From positions 124,001 to 188,000 of the forward strand of contig JALBYF010000008.1 of the NCBI GenBank assembly GCA_023212725.1: a stretch of 64,000 nucleotides of DNA. The letters are read 5' to 3'. Positions within the stretch are counted from its first letter, which is position 1, and each line of letters begins with the position of its first letter. Of the stretch, positions 20,577-30,557 are shown in pieces. Position numbers and translations under genes: made by a program. This DNA is from Tranzscheliella williamsii. Taxonomy: Eukaryota > Basidiomycota > Ustilaginomycetes > Ustilaginales > Ustilaginaceae. Under the pieces are notes generated by a model. It was given only the letters and a program-made list of their open reading frames with translations. It made no database searches and was not told the DNA's origin.

Positions 20577-22790
20577 CTACGACCGTTCACTGAGGTAGAG
20601 AGCCGAAGCCCGCATCCAGCACCACACCACCCCGATGCTGCAGTAGACGCTCACCATCATCAGAGGCAGGAACTCCATCGACGAGGCCGGCAGCGCGTCC
20701 GGTTGCGGAGAGCGCATTGGCGTTGCAGCGGCCTGGCCGGCATCTACACTATCGCCAGAAGTGCGGTATGTCTCGACCAGCCGATGCGCAGCGCTTGGCC
20801 GGGCGGAGGGGTGGTCAAACTCGCTTGTTGACGTGGCATCGACTAAAGTGAAGGTCGACTCGTTTGAGGCTTCCGTACCGTTGTCATGGGGTTCAGCGGC
20901 CGCGTCGGTGCTGATGTCATGCAAGTGCGTCGGTATCGAGGCAACCATCCGGGCATCGGCTGTGGGGCTAGTGTCGTTATACGCGCTCCCGTTGGGAATG
21001 CTCGCCGACACAGAAAGGGCAGCGACAGTGGCGGGCACATTGTCCACGGTCCAGGCGCTGTTGGCCGGAGCCGCCATGCCGTCGGCCTGGGCTAGGGGGC
21101 TTCGTGGTGTCAGCGCAGGGAAGAGCACCGGATGCAACACAGAGACATAGAGCTGTAGGGCCAAGAAGCCCCACATGTACATGGACTCGAGTCCATGCAC
21201 AAGCAGTCCGACGTTGGAGACGACGGGGCGATACACGCGGTGTTGCAGCGTCCCAAAGATGACGATGCCCCAAATGAGCGAATAGGCGAATTTGATCGGC
21301 GTCTCGCCCGGCTCGTAGAGCAGCGGGAAGAGCGACACGATGCCCGCCGTGCTCAGCAGGGCGAAGGTGCGGAAGTGAGCGTAGTCTTCAGCTGCGAGAA
21401 AGGTGTACGGGACCAAAACCAGCATGATCGCCTTTTCGTGGACATGCCAGCCGAACAGAAACGAGGCGAATCCACACAGGCTGACCGAAGCCAGGAAGGA
21501 GCGGTAGGTCGGTGTCTGCCACAGCTTGAGCATGTATACCCCAGAGCATGCCAGCGTCAGCAGGAAGCACGTCGACGGCGCGATTTCGGGCAGCACTCCG
21601 TTGGAGATATTCTCCACCAAGCCGCGGGAGGCGGATGCAAAACCGCGAGCGGCAAGCCGATCGTACCGGACCAGGTACGAGTGGGGGAGGTAGCCTCGCA
21701 GCAAAGGAAGGCGCTGCAGCGCCTTGACCAGCACGCGGTCGGCGAATGTCCAGAGGGCCCAGACGTTGGGCGACCAGTAAGCGTGAATCAAACCGCGGCT
21801 GAAGGGAAACAGCCGCGCGACCATCTGTGACAAGACGCCGCGAGGGCCCGCCTGGTGCTGCAGACCGTCGATCGCCAGCGGGGCAAGGCTGAGAACAAAT
21901 GGCGTCAGGGTGACCACAGCCACGGTGACCAGTCGTTCGACGGCATGGGCGCGATCCGATGCGCCGCTCCCTACGGGCCAGACGTAGGTGCGCAGCAGGA
22001 AGATAAGGTACGGCGGAGCGACATAGACAAAGATGTGCTTGAAGTTGAGCAGCGAGGAGAAGAGAAAGGCACAGAGCAGTGGCCGCTCCTCGCGCGCCGC
22101 CCACAGCGACCATGCCAAGATGCCAAAGAGGAAGCCATTGTACTGGAAGTGGATGTGGTCGATGATGATCAAGCCTGGATGCATGAGCAAGCTTGCTGTC
22201 AGGATCTGTGAGGTGGACGTCGAGGTCGACGTCGCGTTGAACTTGTCATCGGCATGCCCCGCCTTTACCCTGCGCTGGGTGCCAAGCCGGCTGTGCGCGA
22301 CGAGCGCAGCTGCCAGCCCGAGCTCGGTGACCAGCACCGTGGCGCGCATGTACGCCTTGCACGTCCATGCCGCATACTCCAGCCCCTCGTGCAGGCTGAC
22401 GATGACCGGATCGATCAGTGGCGCAGGCTGGGCTAACATCCACGAAAAGTAAGCGAAAAAGGGCGGATAGTCGAGCGTCCACGGCGACGTGGCGTCAAAG
22501 TACCACTCGCGGATGGGCAGGGTGCGCGTGATGGCCAGCCAATTGCGATGCACTTCCATGTCGGTCGAGTGGTAGCATGGCCAGAGCAGAAGCTTGACGG
22601 CGGTGCTGAGCGAGAGCAACTCCCACTCGAAGCGCGTCATCCAGCCACCAGCTGCGCCATCCTGGTCCGTCTGCTCCGCCGCACCATCGACATCGCTGCA
22701 CTTGCCCGCACGGAGCCGTGGCGCGGGTTCAGCTAGCCCGCGAGCCGGAGGCTGTCCTGAGCGCGACACCGAGGTGGCGGATGTGGCCAT
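20577..22790 (-). CDS. ALG8: Dolichyl-P-Glc:Glc1Man9GlcNAc2-PP-dolichol alpha-1,3-glucosyltransferase ALG8
   Basis: 737 residues. The first luminal loop has the ALG6/ALG8 signature: Y-H-S-T-D-M-E-V-H-R-N-W-L-A-I-T, then W-Y-F-D-A-T-S-P-W-T-L-D-Y-P-P-F-F-A-Y-F. Later motifs are H-P-G-L-I-I-I-D-H-I-H-F-Q-Y-N-G and N-F-K-H-I-F-V-Y-V-A-P. The wording (H-F-Q-Y-N-G, H-S-T-D) points to ALG8, which adds the second glucose to the lipid-linked oligosaccharide in the ER membrane. Many hydrophobic segments follow. Between the next-to-last membrane segment (ending ~560) and the final one (~705-728) lies an extra ~140-residue polar insertion, making the protein longer than usual for the family. It is divergent with SGT1. 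Confidence 0.93.
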   Translation of the reverse strand: MATSATSVSRSGQPPARGLAEPAPRLRAGKCSDVDGAAEQTDQDGAAGGWMTRFEWELLSLSTAVKLLLWPCYHSTDMEVHRNWLAITRTLPIREWYFDATSPWTLDYPPFFAYFSWMLAQPAPLIDPVIVSLHEGLEYAAWTCKAYMRATVLVTELGLAAALVAHSRLGTQRRVKAGHADDKFNATSTSTSTSQILTASLLMHPGLIIIDHIHFQYNGFLFGILAWSLWAAREERPLLCAFLFSSLLNFKHIFVYVAPPYLIFLLRTYVWPVGSGASDRAHAVERLVTVAVVTLTPFVLSLAPLAIDGLQHQAGPRGVLSQMVARLFPFSRGLIHAYWSPNVWALWTFADRVLVKALQRLPLLRGYLPHSYLVRYDRLAARGFASASRGLVENISNGVLPEIAPSTCFLLTLACSGVYMLKLWQTPTYRSFLASVSLCGFASFLFGWHVHEKAIMLVLVPYTFLAAEDYAHFRTFALLSTAGIVSLFPLLYEPGETPIKFAYSLIWGIVIFGTLQHRVYRPVVSNVGLLVHGLESMYMWGFLALQLYVSVLHPVLFPALTPRSPLAQADGMAAPANSAWTVDNVPATVAALSVSASIPNGSAYNDTSPTADARMVASIPTHLHDISTDAAAEPHDNGTEASNESTFTLVDATSTSEFDHPSARPSAAHRLVETYRTSGDSVDAGQAAATPMRSPQPDALPASSMEFLPLMMVSVYCSIGVVWCWMRASALYLSERS

Positions 22791-23179
22791 CGCCTAGCGG
22801 ACCCAGCTGCCTCGCTGAAGAAATCCTGCGGCGCGTTCCTTTGCCAAACGTGCGCGAAGCTGAGGTGGGTATGGTGGTGACAAGCATATATATTGATGCG
22901 CCCTAGCGCGTTGAATCTTCCTTTCTTTTGAAAGTCACAGTCACAGTCACAGTCACAAGTCACAGTGACGGCATAAAGCTGTCGCTTCGAAAAAGCACAA
23001 CTCAGCACTCACGCTTCCACTTATAGATCCACTCTCATTGTTAGCGTCACTATCGTGTATCACTGCTACGGTGAGGGCGACCGTTTGTCATCTCAAGTTG
23101 CCGGCTCGGTCGTCGCTTGACGAGCAATCATCCGTTGGCGCGTTGACAGCGAGTTGCTGCGGGTACGCTAGGCGCACCG
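22791..23179. promoter_or_regulatory. Divergent promoter ALG8 / SGT1
   Basis: 389 bases between divergent ATGs, holding a GTCACA hexamer array (22934-22969). No exon encoding a TPR domain for SGT1 is visible here. Shared-promoter role is inferred. Confidence 0.5.
22934..22969. repeat. GTCACA hexamer array
   Basis: Four perfect GTCACA units, one extra A, then a fifth unit that merges into GTCACAGTGAC, an odd palindrome. It could be a simple microsatellite or a cluster of factor-binding sites. Confidence 0.7.
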
Positions 23180-23821
23180 ATGACGAGCACGAGCGAAAGC
23201 GGTGGGGTGGCGGCGCCGGTGCGGCTCGACTTTTACCAGACGGCGACGGTGGTGAATGTGTCGGTGTTTGTGCGGCAGGCGCGGGAGGATGTGGTGGTAG
23301 AGATTGGGGAGCGGTCGCTGCGGGTGCGGGCGTGGTCGGAGGCGACGGGTGCGGAGCACGAGGTGCGGATTGACCCGCTGTTCGATGCGGTGGAGTGCGC
23401 CAGTTCGTCGTTCAAGCGGCTGCCGAGCAAGATCGATGTGACGCTGCACAAGGCGCACCCGGGCGTGGCGTGGCCGCACCTCGCCGCCGCCGACGCACTC
23501 ACCGCCGCCGCCACCCCCTCTTACACCGCCTCCACCACCCCAGCACCCTCCGCCCCCACCCCTGCCCCCCGCCCCCGCTCCAAGTGGGACTCGTTCTCCC
23601 CCGACGACGACACCCCCGACAAACCCCAGGACCAGGCAGACATCAACGCATTCTTCCAACGCCTCTACGCAGACGCAGACGAGGACACCCGCCGCGCCAT
23701 GATCAAGAGCTACCAGGAGAGCGGCGGCACCACCCTCAGCACCGACTGGTCCAAGGTCGGCACCGCCAAGGTCGAAACCAAGCCCCCCGAGGGCATGGAG
23801 GCCAAACCCTGGAACCAGTAG
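23180..23821 (+). CDS. SGT1: SGT1 co-chaperone, CS + SGS domains, no TPR
   Basis: 213 residues. Residues ~14-98 form a CS (p23-like) domain: R-L-D-F-Y-Q-T, V-x-V-S-V-F-V-R, L-F-D-A-V-E-C-A-S-S-S-F-K-R-L-P-S-K-I-D-V-T-L-x-K. A Pro/Ala linker with K-W-D-S-F follows. An SGS domain closes the protein, with D-I-N-A-F-F-Q-R-L-Y, R-R-A-M-I-K-S-Y-x-E-S-G-G-T and L-S-T-D-W. SGT1 links Hsp90 to SCF ubiquitin ligases, kinetochore assembly and innate-immune receptors. Yeast and plant SGT1 carry an N-terminal TPR domain, which is absent here; the ATG is preceded by non-coding sequence. TPR-less SGT1 proteins are known in some other lineages. It converges on the next gene. Confidence 0.88.
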   Translation: MTSTSESGGVAAPVRLDFYQTATVVNVSVFVRQAREDVVVEIGERSLRVRAWSEATGAEHEVRIDPLFDAVECASSSFKRLPSKIDVTLHKAHPGVAWPHLAAADALTAAATPSYTASTTPAPSAPTPAPRPRSKWDSFSPDDDTPDKPQDQADINAFFQRLYADADEDTRRAMIKSYQESGGTTLSTDWSKVGTAKVETKPPEGMEAKPWNQ

Positions 23822-24011
23822 AGTCACCGACCTTGCACCACCATCGACCATGTAGGCGCAGTGGGTCACGAATACGAATCACATTAACCTGATTTGCTGT
23901 GTGTGACGGTACAAATCAGACGCGGCCGCAGCTGGCACAGAAGAGCGGCCCTTGCGACCGCGATGTGAGTGGGAAGGGTGGAAAGGGGGGACAGCCAAGG
24001 CAGGCGGCTGG

Positions 24012-25757
24012 CTAGGGCTGCGGTGGGGGGTGGGGGGAGCGGGGGGGCCGCGGGGGGCCGCCACGCGCGGGGCCGGCCATGCGCGGCGCCCCGCGGGGGG
24101 GACCACGCAGCTGTTGCTTCTGCTGGAGATATTTGGTCCGCTTGCTCTGCTGGAGGATGAAGCCGTCTTCGTCGACCTTTGGCGCTGCTTTCGGCGGTTT
24201 GGGTGCGGTGCCGCTCGCGTTGCCGTTGGCGCTGCCGGAGCGCGGTGCGCCTTTTCCATTGGATGCTGGCGCGCCTTTCCCATTGGGTGCCAGGGCGCCA
24301 GCCGGCTTGGGCCGCCTTTCCTTCGACGGCTGGCCAGCACCGTTGCTGGCCAGCACAGCGGCGGCAGCGATACTTGCAGGTGCAGGCTGCGAGGCCAGCC
24401 CGCCCCCAGCTGGCACGGCCGGCGAAGCTGTCTCGGCCGTAGGCGTCGCCACGGACGACATGGGCTCAAATACGGGAGCTTCACCCAGATCGTCGTCATC
24501 ATCTTCCGCGACATCAGCCCAGTTGAGTTTGGGCGCCACGGCCAACGGCGTCGATGCCGATACCGATACCGATGCCGACGCCGACGCGGAAGCGGCCTTT
24601 CCCACCTGAGTCGTGTTGATCGGTTCGCTGACCGCGGCAGCTGCGGTACCGTCCGCCTTGCCCTTGGACGGGGCAGGCGAGCCCAGTACAGGCCCTGCAC
24701 CGGCTTGCTGGCCCTTCTTGCTGGTGCCTGATGCGGCCAAGGGAACAGTGTCGGGCTGCCCACCCTCGGGCTCGAATTTGGACTGGTCGAGGATCTCGCT
24801 CGCCTGTATGAACGAGAAGGGCACTGCCCTACCGCTGTCCTCGGCTGGGACAAAGTCGGCAGGTGGCGCATCAAGGCCGTTGCTAGTCGCAGCCAGCGGC
24901 TGAGTTGCCTCAGCGGGCGGGGCGGTCATTTTAAAGATCATGGATCTTACGGTCTCAAAGGTCACGTCGGGGAGCACTTCCTCTCTTGAACCGGCCTCAA
25001 TGTTGGCAAGGATCTCGAGAGCGTCGCCATGTCCCCCTTCGAGCGGCCCGTTGGCAAGTCGATCGAAGAGTTTGGCCAAGGCTGCCACCTCTTGCCCCGT
25101 CGAGCTCTGCAGAGCTGGTGGCATCTGCTGCGAGGCTACAAAGGAAGGTGGGTTGGCGGGATTCGGATGGAAAAGGGTGAAGAGATGCAGGAACTGCAAG
25201 AGGAGCACGATGCGTGCTTTGGCAGAGGCCTCTGCTTCGGCTCGGGCCGCGGCGATGGCGCCGTCGGAAGGGCTTCTGGTAGAGGTGTCAGACTTTTTCT
25301 CCTCGTCCTTAACGCTTTGGAGCAAGGATTGGAGCTCGTGAAGAAGGGCTTTGTCCTTTCTCTCGGAAGCGGCTTGAATCCTCTCGGCAATAATTTTCTG
25401 GGCTGGTGTGGCGGAGTTCGGTCGTGATGAAGCGGCTGAAGGCGGTGTGGAAGTGGCGGCCTCTGCATGGTTCAATGAGGCCACCGCAGCGAGTGCGGTC
25501 TGCTTCTCAGCCTCCTCGGCGAGGTCTTGGCTGGTGACTTTGAGCCCTTCAGCCACTTGTGCTGGGCCCTCGGGCGCCTTTTCGATCAAAGCCGCAGCAG
25601 TTGCTTCGGGAACTTTGATAGAAGTCTGACTTGCGCTGGTGGCGGAAGCACTTGCCTTCTTTTTCTTGCTGGGTTTGGGAGGAGCGGGTGGCGGAGCACC
25701 GGGGACTATTCTGCGAATTGGCTTGTCCGAGACCTCGGGACTATCACGGGCCACCAT
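24012..25757 (-). CDS. Unidentified disordered protein with RG/PR-rich C-terminus
   Basis: 581 residues from the ATG at 25757 (A at -3); the longer frame starts with TTG at 25802. I do not recognise the family with confidence. The N-terminus is basic with Pro and Lys runs (P-P-K-P-S-K-K-K-K). Then comes a helical stretch (Q-K-I-I-A-E-R-I-Q, K-A-L-L-H-E-L-Q-S-L-L). A hydrophobic leucine-rich region follows (A-R-I-V-L-L-L-Q-F-L-H-L-F). A short conserved-looking motif reads F-S-F-I-Q-A-S-E-I-L-D, and a Ser/Ala repeat (A-S-A-S-A-S-V-S-V-S) comes next. The last 30 residues are R-G-P-P-R-G-x-P-R type, as in RNA-binding proteins. The preceding D-E-D-G-F-I-L-Q-Q-S-K-R-x-K resembles tails of translation-associated proteins. 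An RNA-linked role is inferred and weak. Confidence 0.65.
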   Translation of the reverse strand: MVARDSPEVSDKPIRRIVPGAPPPAPPKPSKKKKASASATSASQTSIKVPEATAAALIEKAPEGPAQVAEGLKVTSQDLAEEAEKQTALAAVASLNHAEAATSTPPSAASSRPNSATPAQKIIAERIQAASERKDKALLHELQSLLQSVKDEEKKSDTSTRSPSDGAIAAARAEAEASAKARIVLLLQFLHLFTLFHPNPANPPSFVASQQMPPALQSSTGQEVAALAKLFDRLANGPLEGGHGDALEILANIEAGSREEVLPDVTFETVRSMIFKMTAPPAEATQPLAATSNGLDAPPADFVPAEDSGRAVPFSFIQASEILDQSKFEPEGGQPDTVPLAASGTSKKGQQAGAGPVLGSPAPSKGKADGTAAAAVSEPINTTQVGKAASASASASVSVSASTPLAVAPKLNWADVAEDDDDDLGEAPVFEPMSSVATPTAETASPAVPAGGGLASQPAPASIAAAAVLASNGAGQPSKERRPKPAGALAPNGKGAPASNGKGAPRSGSANGNASGTAPKPPKAAPKVDEDGFILQQSKRTKYLQQKQQLRGPPRGAPRMAGPARGGPPRPPRSPHPPPQP

Positions 25758-27000
25758 GATGCAGGAATCGATTGAAAGAGGTCGCTGCGCCGAAAAGACC
25801 AATGACGCAAGTGGCCCAGAGATTCTTAGCTGTCGTCGATCGCAACAGACGGTAAGCGGGATGAGAGTTGGGGCAGGATCGTAGCCGACGGCCGTCCGAC
25901 CAAGGCAGGAAAATGTTCGGTTCGATCGGAGAAGCTGGGTGGCTGAACTCTGGAAGGCTGCTGGTTGAACAACGGGGGATTAGAGAGGTTGCGCTGATGT
26001 GAATGCACTTTGTACCTTGCAAGACTGGCAAAGTGGAATGCGGCCAAGGGCAGGCAGCTACTGGGCTTGGATTGGAGAAGGAGTGAGAAGGCAAGGGCCA
26101 AGATACCACTCCAGATATTCCTATTGGCTGGCCGTGGGCAGAATGAGCCAAGATGAAGCGCACCGGCCACGCAATATCAATATTGAGTTTGCGCAAGGTC
26201 ACCGCTGTAGTCTGAGTCAGTCGTGCCCAAAAGCCGCCGAGCTACTTACGAGTCGCAAAACAAGTGTAGAGATCTAACAGGCTTGGTGGTTTATTCCTTT
26301 CTTGTATCAGAAGTCTCGCTGCTTGCGCTCATAGACAGATCCTTGGAGACAATAATTAAACAGCAGGCACTCTTCACAATGTGCCGCTTCGCTGAATCAC
26401 AAGACAGCCGCTAACCATCAGTTCTTTCTATAGCGCTTCACACGGCTGTGCTTGCAGCTGAGAGTGTGTCTGCACAGCCAGTCTCACAGATCGCAATCCT
26501 GATTTACTGTGCGGCTGAGGATAAATAATTCCTTGGCGGACATGGATCAGAGGAGGCTATTCGCGGACATGGATTACAGATTACAGGAGGCTCTTCATGA
26601 GTAATCTTTGGACCTCGGCTTTTGCTTGCCGTGTACCGGTACTTGTGTAAGGGTTATGGCTGTCACTCGTCTCACGTGTCACTCGTCACTCATCGTCATA
26701 CTCGTCACACTCATGCCAGTCGGACTAAGCAGCCAGCGGCCAGGTATCAAATCGGTTGTGCAAGTGCCAGCTATTTTGCGGACTCGAACGGGCGATCTGC
26801 AGCGAAGAAATACCGTTGGGTCGAAAGCTCGGTTGCGGTCTTGTGCTGTAAGATGAGCTGCGTGGCGTTGGCGGACAGCGTGGGGGTGTTAGGTCTGGCC
26901 GGACGAGCTAGGCGAAATCGAAACATAGAGCGCACTTGAGTTGAAGCGCGGCAGAAAAGGTGCTTTGGCACGAATCTGATGATGGTCTCCGAATTATAAT
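25758..27000. other. Gene-poor region upstream of the transposon
   Basis: 1,243 bases, more AT-rich than the flanking genes. It holds the promoter of the minus-strand gene, TCACTCGTC-type short repeats around 26660-26715, and a direct repeat built on CGGACATGGAT near 26538 and 26568. A tRNA-B-box-like string near 26780 lacks the rest of a tRNA. No protein gene is supported. Confidence 0.4.
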
Positions 27001-27022
27001 AGGGGGTTTCAAGTGAAATGAG
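27001..27022 (+). repeat. Left terminal inverted repeat
   Basis: 22 bases matching the reverse complement of the right end except for one T/C difference at position 19. Confidence 0.88.
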
Positions 27023-27156
27023 TCGAAAACCGGGTTTCCAGAATCTCAACACTTTCCTGAGGGCCCCATTTTGCGTTTGCGGGATTCCTAGCTTGTCCTA
27101 AACGCCGCCGCCCTAACTTGATGATCACCATTTGACCTCCCTGTAGTGTTTACAGC

Positions 27157-28766
27157 ATGGTCCGAACCAGTAATCGTCAGCTGATTCTTGATGCAGCCAT
27201 CGACGATATCGTGGAAGCTCTTGTTGTAGAAAGCCAATGGGATGACACCAACACAGACAGCTCAAGCTTCGAAGATGATAAGATATCTGATCAGTTCCTT
27301 GATGCCTACGTAGCAATGTGTCAACAACGATACCTCGCGGGAAGGGAATCTGTGTCCCGTCGTTCAGAACGGATGATTGATATACTGGACAAATGTGCCA
27401 GAACTGATGCTAAGCGCTTTAGAGGATTGACAAGGATGCGGCCGCAGGCTTTCAATGATCTAGTGGACAGGCTAAGAACGACTACCGCATTTGGGAATGG
27501 CAAGCGAGACCATGACTGGGTCGCCGAAAGAGTCAGCACAGCTCTGTACCGCCTTGGAAGGTCAGGTAATGGTGCTAGCATTCGAGATGTTGCTCTCAAC
27601 TGCGGATGTAGCGAAGGCTCGGTTGTAAATTGGACAAGAATGACGTTGGATGCTCTGATCGAGCTCAAGAGTGAGGTCTTGACGTTCGCAACTGAAGACG
27701 AACGTCAGAAGGCGTCAGCTTGGGTACGAGAAAAGTCGGGAGTTGATGAGTGGGGTAAGGGCTGGGCTGTGGTTGATGGAACAATGATCGACCTTGCCTG
27801 GAGGCCTGCTCTAATGCCAAGGCAATTCTACAGCTGGAAGGTAAGTCCGGTGCTACCAGGTCATATATGAGGCTCAGCTGACAATCCACTTCAACGTCAA
27901 AGGGGAGGTACTCATACAACATTGCACTGGTCATGCTCCCACATTCAATGCGCATCATTGAGTGTGTCGTTGGCTTCCCAGGATCAGCTCAGGACTCTCG
28001 AGTGTGGGCAGGCGGCAGTCAGATCCTCAAAAAACCATGCCAGTACCTCGACGAAGGAGAGTTTATCTGGACAGATGGAGGGTATGGCTTCAGCCCTTTC
28101 ACTGTCGGTCCCTTCACACATAAAGCTGCTGAAAAGAGCAAGGATCTACGCCGTTTTAACTACAACTTGTCAAGTATCCGCATCAGAGCCGAGCATGGCA
28201 TCGCCTTTCTAAAGAACCGATTTCAGTGCTTGAAGGGTTATAGGGGTAACCTCTACCGGGAAGATGATGACAGGGAGGCATCAAAGGTCATATTTGGCTG
28301 CATCGTTGCTCATACATTTGCGTCCCGTTATGATCGGCCTCAAGACGTAGCTGAATATCTACTTGAAGACGGTGCTTCTGAGGTCGAAGCTCAAGCACTA
28401 GCTAACGATCTTGAACGCTATCAACTTGTTTCAGCAACATATCGCCAGCAGCGTAAGGAAGCTCAGCGTGAATATGAACGACGAATGGAGCAAGAAGTTT
28501 TGGGGTTGTCTGACTTTCAAATAGATCAGCAACGAAGATCAAAAGGCATTGAGCTAAGAGAGAAACTGTTTACGTCCTTGTTTGCAGCCAGGAACTGGAT
28601 ACCTGAAGACACCGACAAAGATTCAAGGAGGCATGAGCGAACCATCCAAGCTTGGCAAGATACGAGAGCCTCCCGGAATGCCAGAGCTCGTGAACGACGG
28701 GCGGCTGCAAGAGCAGCATCATCAGCTGGTGCAAGCTCAGGTATTCCCAGACAAACCCAGTTGTAG
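27157..28766 (+). CDS. Harbinger transposase (DDE superfamily endonuclease), spliced
   Basis: Two exons: 27157-27840 and 27903-28766. The 62-base intron starts GTAAGT and ends AAAG, with GCTGAC as a likely branch site. Splicing joins S-W-K to G-R-Y-S-Y-N in frame and gives 515 residues, a usual length for this family. Catalytic residues are readable: first Asp in V-V-D-G-T-M-I, second in W-T-D-G-G-Y-G, and Glu in R-A-E-H-G-I-A-F-L-K-N-R-F. Around the exon junction F-Y-S-W-K-G-R-Y-S matches the conserved Harbinger block. The N-terminal part has a helix-turn-helix-like segment (S-I-R-D-V-A-L-N-C-G-C-S-E-G-S-V). The last ~100 residues are charged and helical. It cuts and pastes the element together with the Myb-like partner. 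No frameshift or stop interrupts it. Confidence 0.9.
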
Positions 28767-28884
28767 ATGTCTCGCTCACAATCGCAATGTTTGAAAGAGG
28801 TTACTTCATGGCAGTGATCATTGTCTTAGTGCGTGCTTTGCATAGTCAACATTGTTACCGGGAGATAAGGAGTTGGTGATCATC

Positions 28885-30322
28885 CTAAGCGGCCGGGTCA
28901 AAAGATCTTGTTGGAGTGATGGCATCTTTCACCGCTTTCCTGGCCGCTTCTTTAGCTGCTTCAACCGCTTCTTCAGCTGCTTTCTTAGCTGCGTTGGCCG
29001 CTTCTTGGGCACGCATGAACTGTGCCAACATGTTGACCAGCATGTCCCTGTCCTTGTCAGCCTTCTGATTCTGATCCTGCCTTTCCTCCCGTCTGAGCTC
29101 AAGCTCTTGATTCCATCTTGCTGTCTCGAATGCAAGGCGCATCTCCTCTCTCTTTGTCCTTTGCTCTTCAGCAAGGAGTCTCTGTTCTTCAATACGAAGC
29201 CTAGCATCGTATACATTCCTCTTCTGAGACGCAACAAGACGGACAATTTCGTCATGTTTGTGAGCGCCTGTCTTGCTCCTCTTTGCAGCTGGTCCTTGTG
29301 TACGTGATGAAGTCGGTGATGCGCTGCTTGCTCTGGCATCATCAAGCTCATATCCTTCTTCATTGCAGTCTTCCCCTTCCTCGTCAATCATGGAGACGGC
29401 TTGGCGCAACGAAACAGAAGCGGATGTTGAAGTAGACCTTCGAGCACCCGAGCTTAAGCGAAGAGCAAAAGGATCGCTCAATGAATCTGCGGCAACTGCA
29501 CTCAAAGATGGCAGGCCTCTGCCATGCTCCAATACTCCTGCCGTTTCACTGTTTCCATCATCTTCCCGTTCATATAGAGCGTTTCCAGATGTGTCTAAGT
29601 CGCTGCAAAGGTTGATGCAAGCGTCATTGCTAGCTTGCTGGTCATTGTCAATGGCAGGACAAGCTTCTGGGAAACCCACGAGCGCATTGTCATCAAAGGT
29701 CAGAATAGCAGGTTCAGTAGACTGTCCATTGCAGTTAAGCACCATTTCATGCCACCTTTCGAACCAAGGATAACGTGCTGAGATCCTGGAACGCTTGGCA
29801 TACATCTGCATGTGCAAGAACTTGGTGTCAGTTTGTCAAGGATCGCTTGCACATAAACAATCCACTCACTTGTGAATCGACCCGGACGTCCTTCCAAAGT
29901 AGACCAGCACCAGTCTCACCAAGCTTTTTCTGTTCGTCCTTGTATATTCTTGAAAGCGTCTTCACCCTGGATTTGATCCGCTGTTCACTAATAGGTTCGG
30001 TGTCTCCAAAGATCTCTGTGAAGATGTTGCGACACAGTGAAGACTTGCTTATTACCTGTCCGGATTCTTGATTGCGGGAGACCTTACTTCCTAAGAGAGC
30101 GATCTGATACTTCGCATTCTTGTAGAGGATGTCAACAAATTGCTCAGTCTCGTTTTCGCTCCAAACGTGGTTGCGACGTTGTAAGGAAGAGTCGGAGAAG
30201 TCAGTAGCCTTTGGAGTTTGAACCCTTGGTCTGGGGAGGGTCTGGGGAGGGCTCGTAGCAGGTGCAGAGGTTGGGGTTGAAGATGGCGCAGCCAAGGATT
30301 CTAGATGCATATCGGGCAGCAT
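28885..30322 (-). CDS. Harbinger Myb/SANT-like partner protein, spliced
   Basis: Two exons on the minus strand: 30322-29870 and 29820-28885. The 49-base intron starts GTGAGT and ends CCAAG, with CTGAC close to its 3' end. The join reads D-S-Q then F-L-H-M in frame and gives 462 residues. Exon 1 holds a Myb/SANT-like DNA-binding domain: W-S-E-N-E-T-E-Q-F-V-D-I-L, then R-I-K-S-R-V-K-T-L-S-R-I-Y and G-L-L-W-K-D. Exon 2 starts with a short Trp/Phe-rich motif, then an acidic Ser-rich linker and a basic K-R-S-K. It ends in a long coiled-coil of Glu/Arg/Ala (residues ~340-450). In PIF/Harbinger elements this protein helps import the transposase and bind subterminal DNA. The assignment rests on domain plus context. 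Confidence 0.85.
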
Positions 30323-30557
30323 CGCTTAGCACGCTGGGGTCATTGGTGGGGCAGGCATGAGGCACGGGGCAAGAGGGAAATGAACGATTTCAGGAAACCA
30401 GGATCCACGTCGCCAAAAACGTGCCAGTCCCCGGTATTGTGAAAGTCTGATATTAGAAGTCCAAAAGCTGCTTTTTGGCTGTGCTTAGGTAAGCTAAAAG
30501 TCTCCGTGATTTCAAAAGTCCAAAAAACTTGGGAATCTCGGGAAAAATATGGGAATC

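Noticed and set aside
26771..26830. ACTCGAACGGG string resembling a tRNA B box on the minus strand
   Set aside because: No matching T-stem pairing, A box or acceptor stem could be found.
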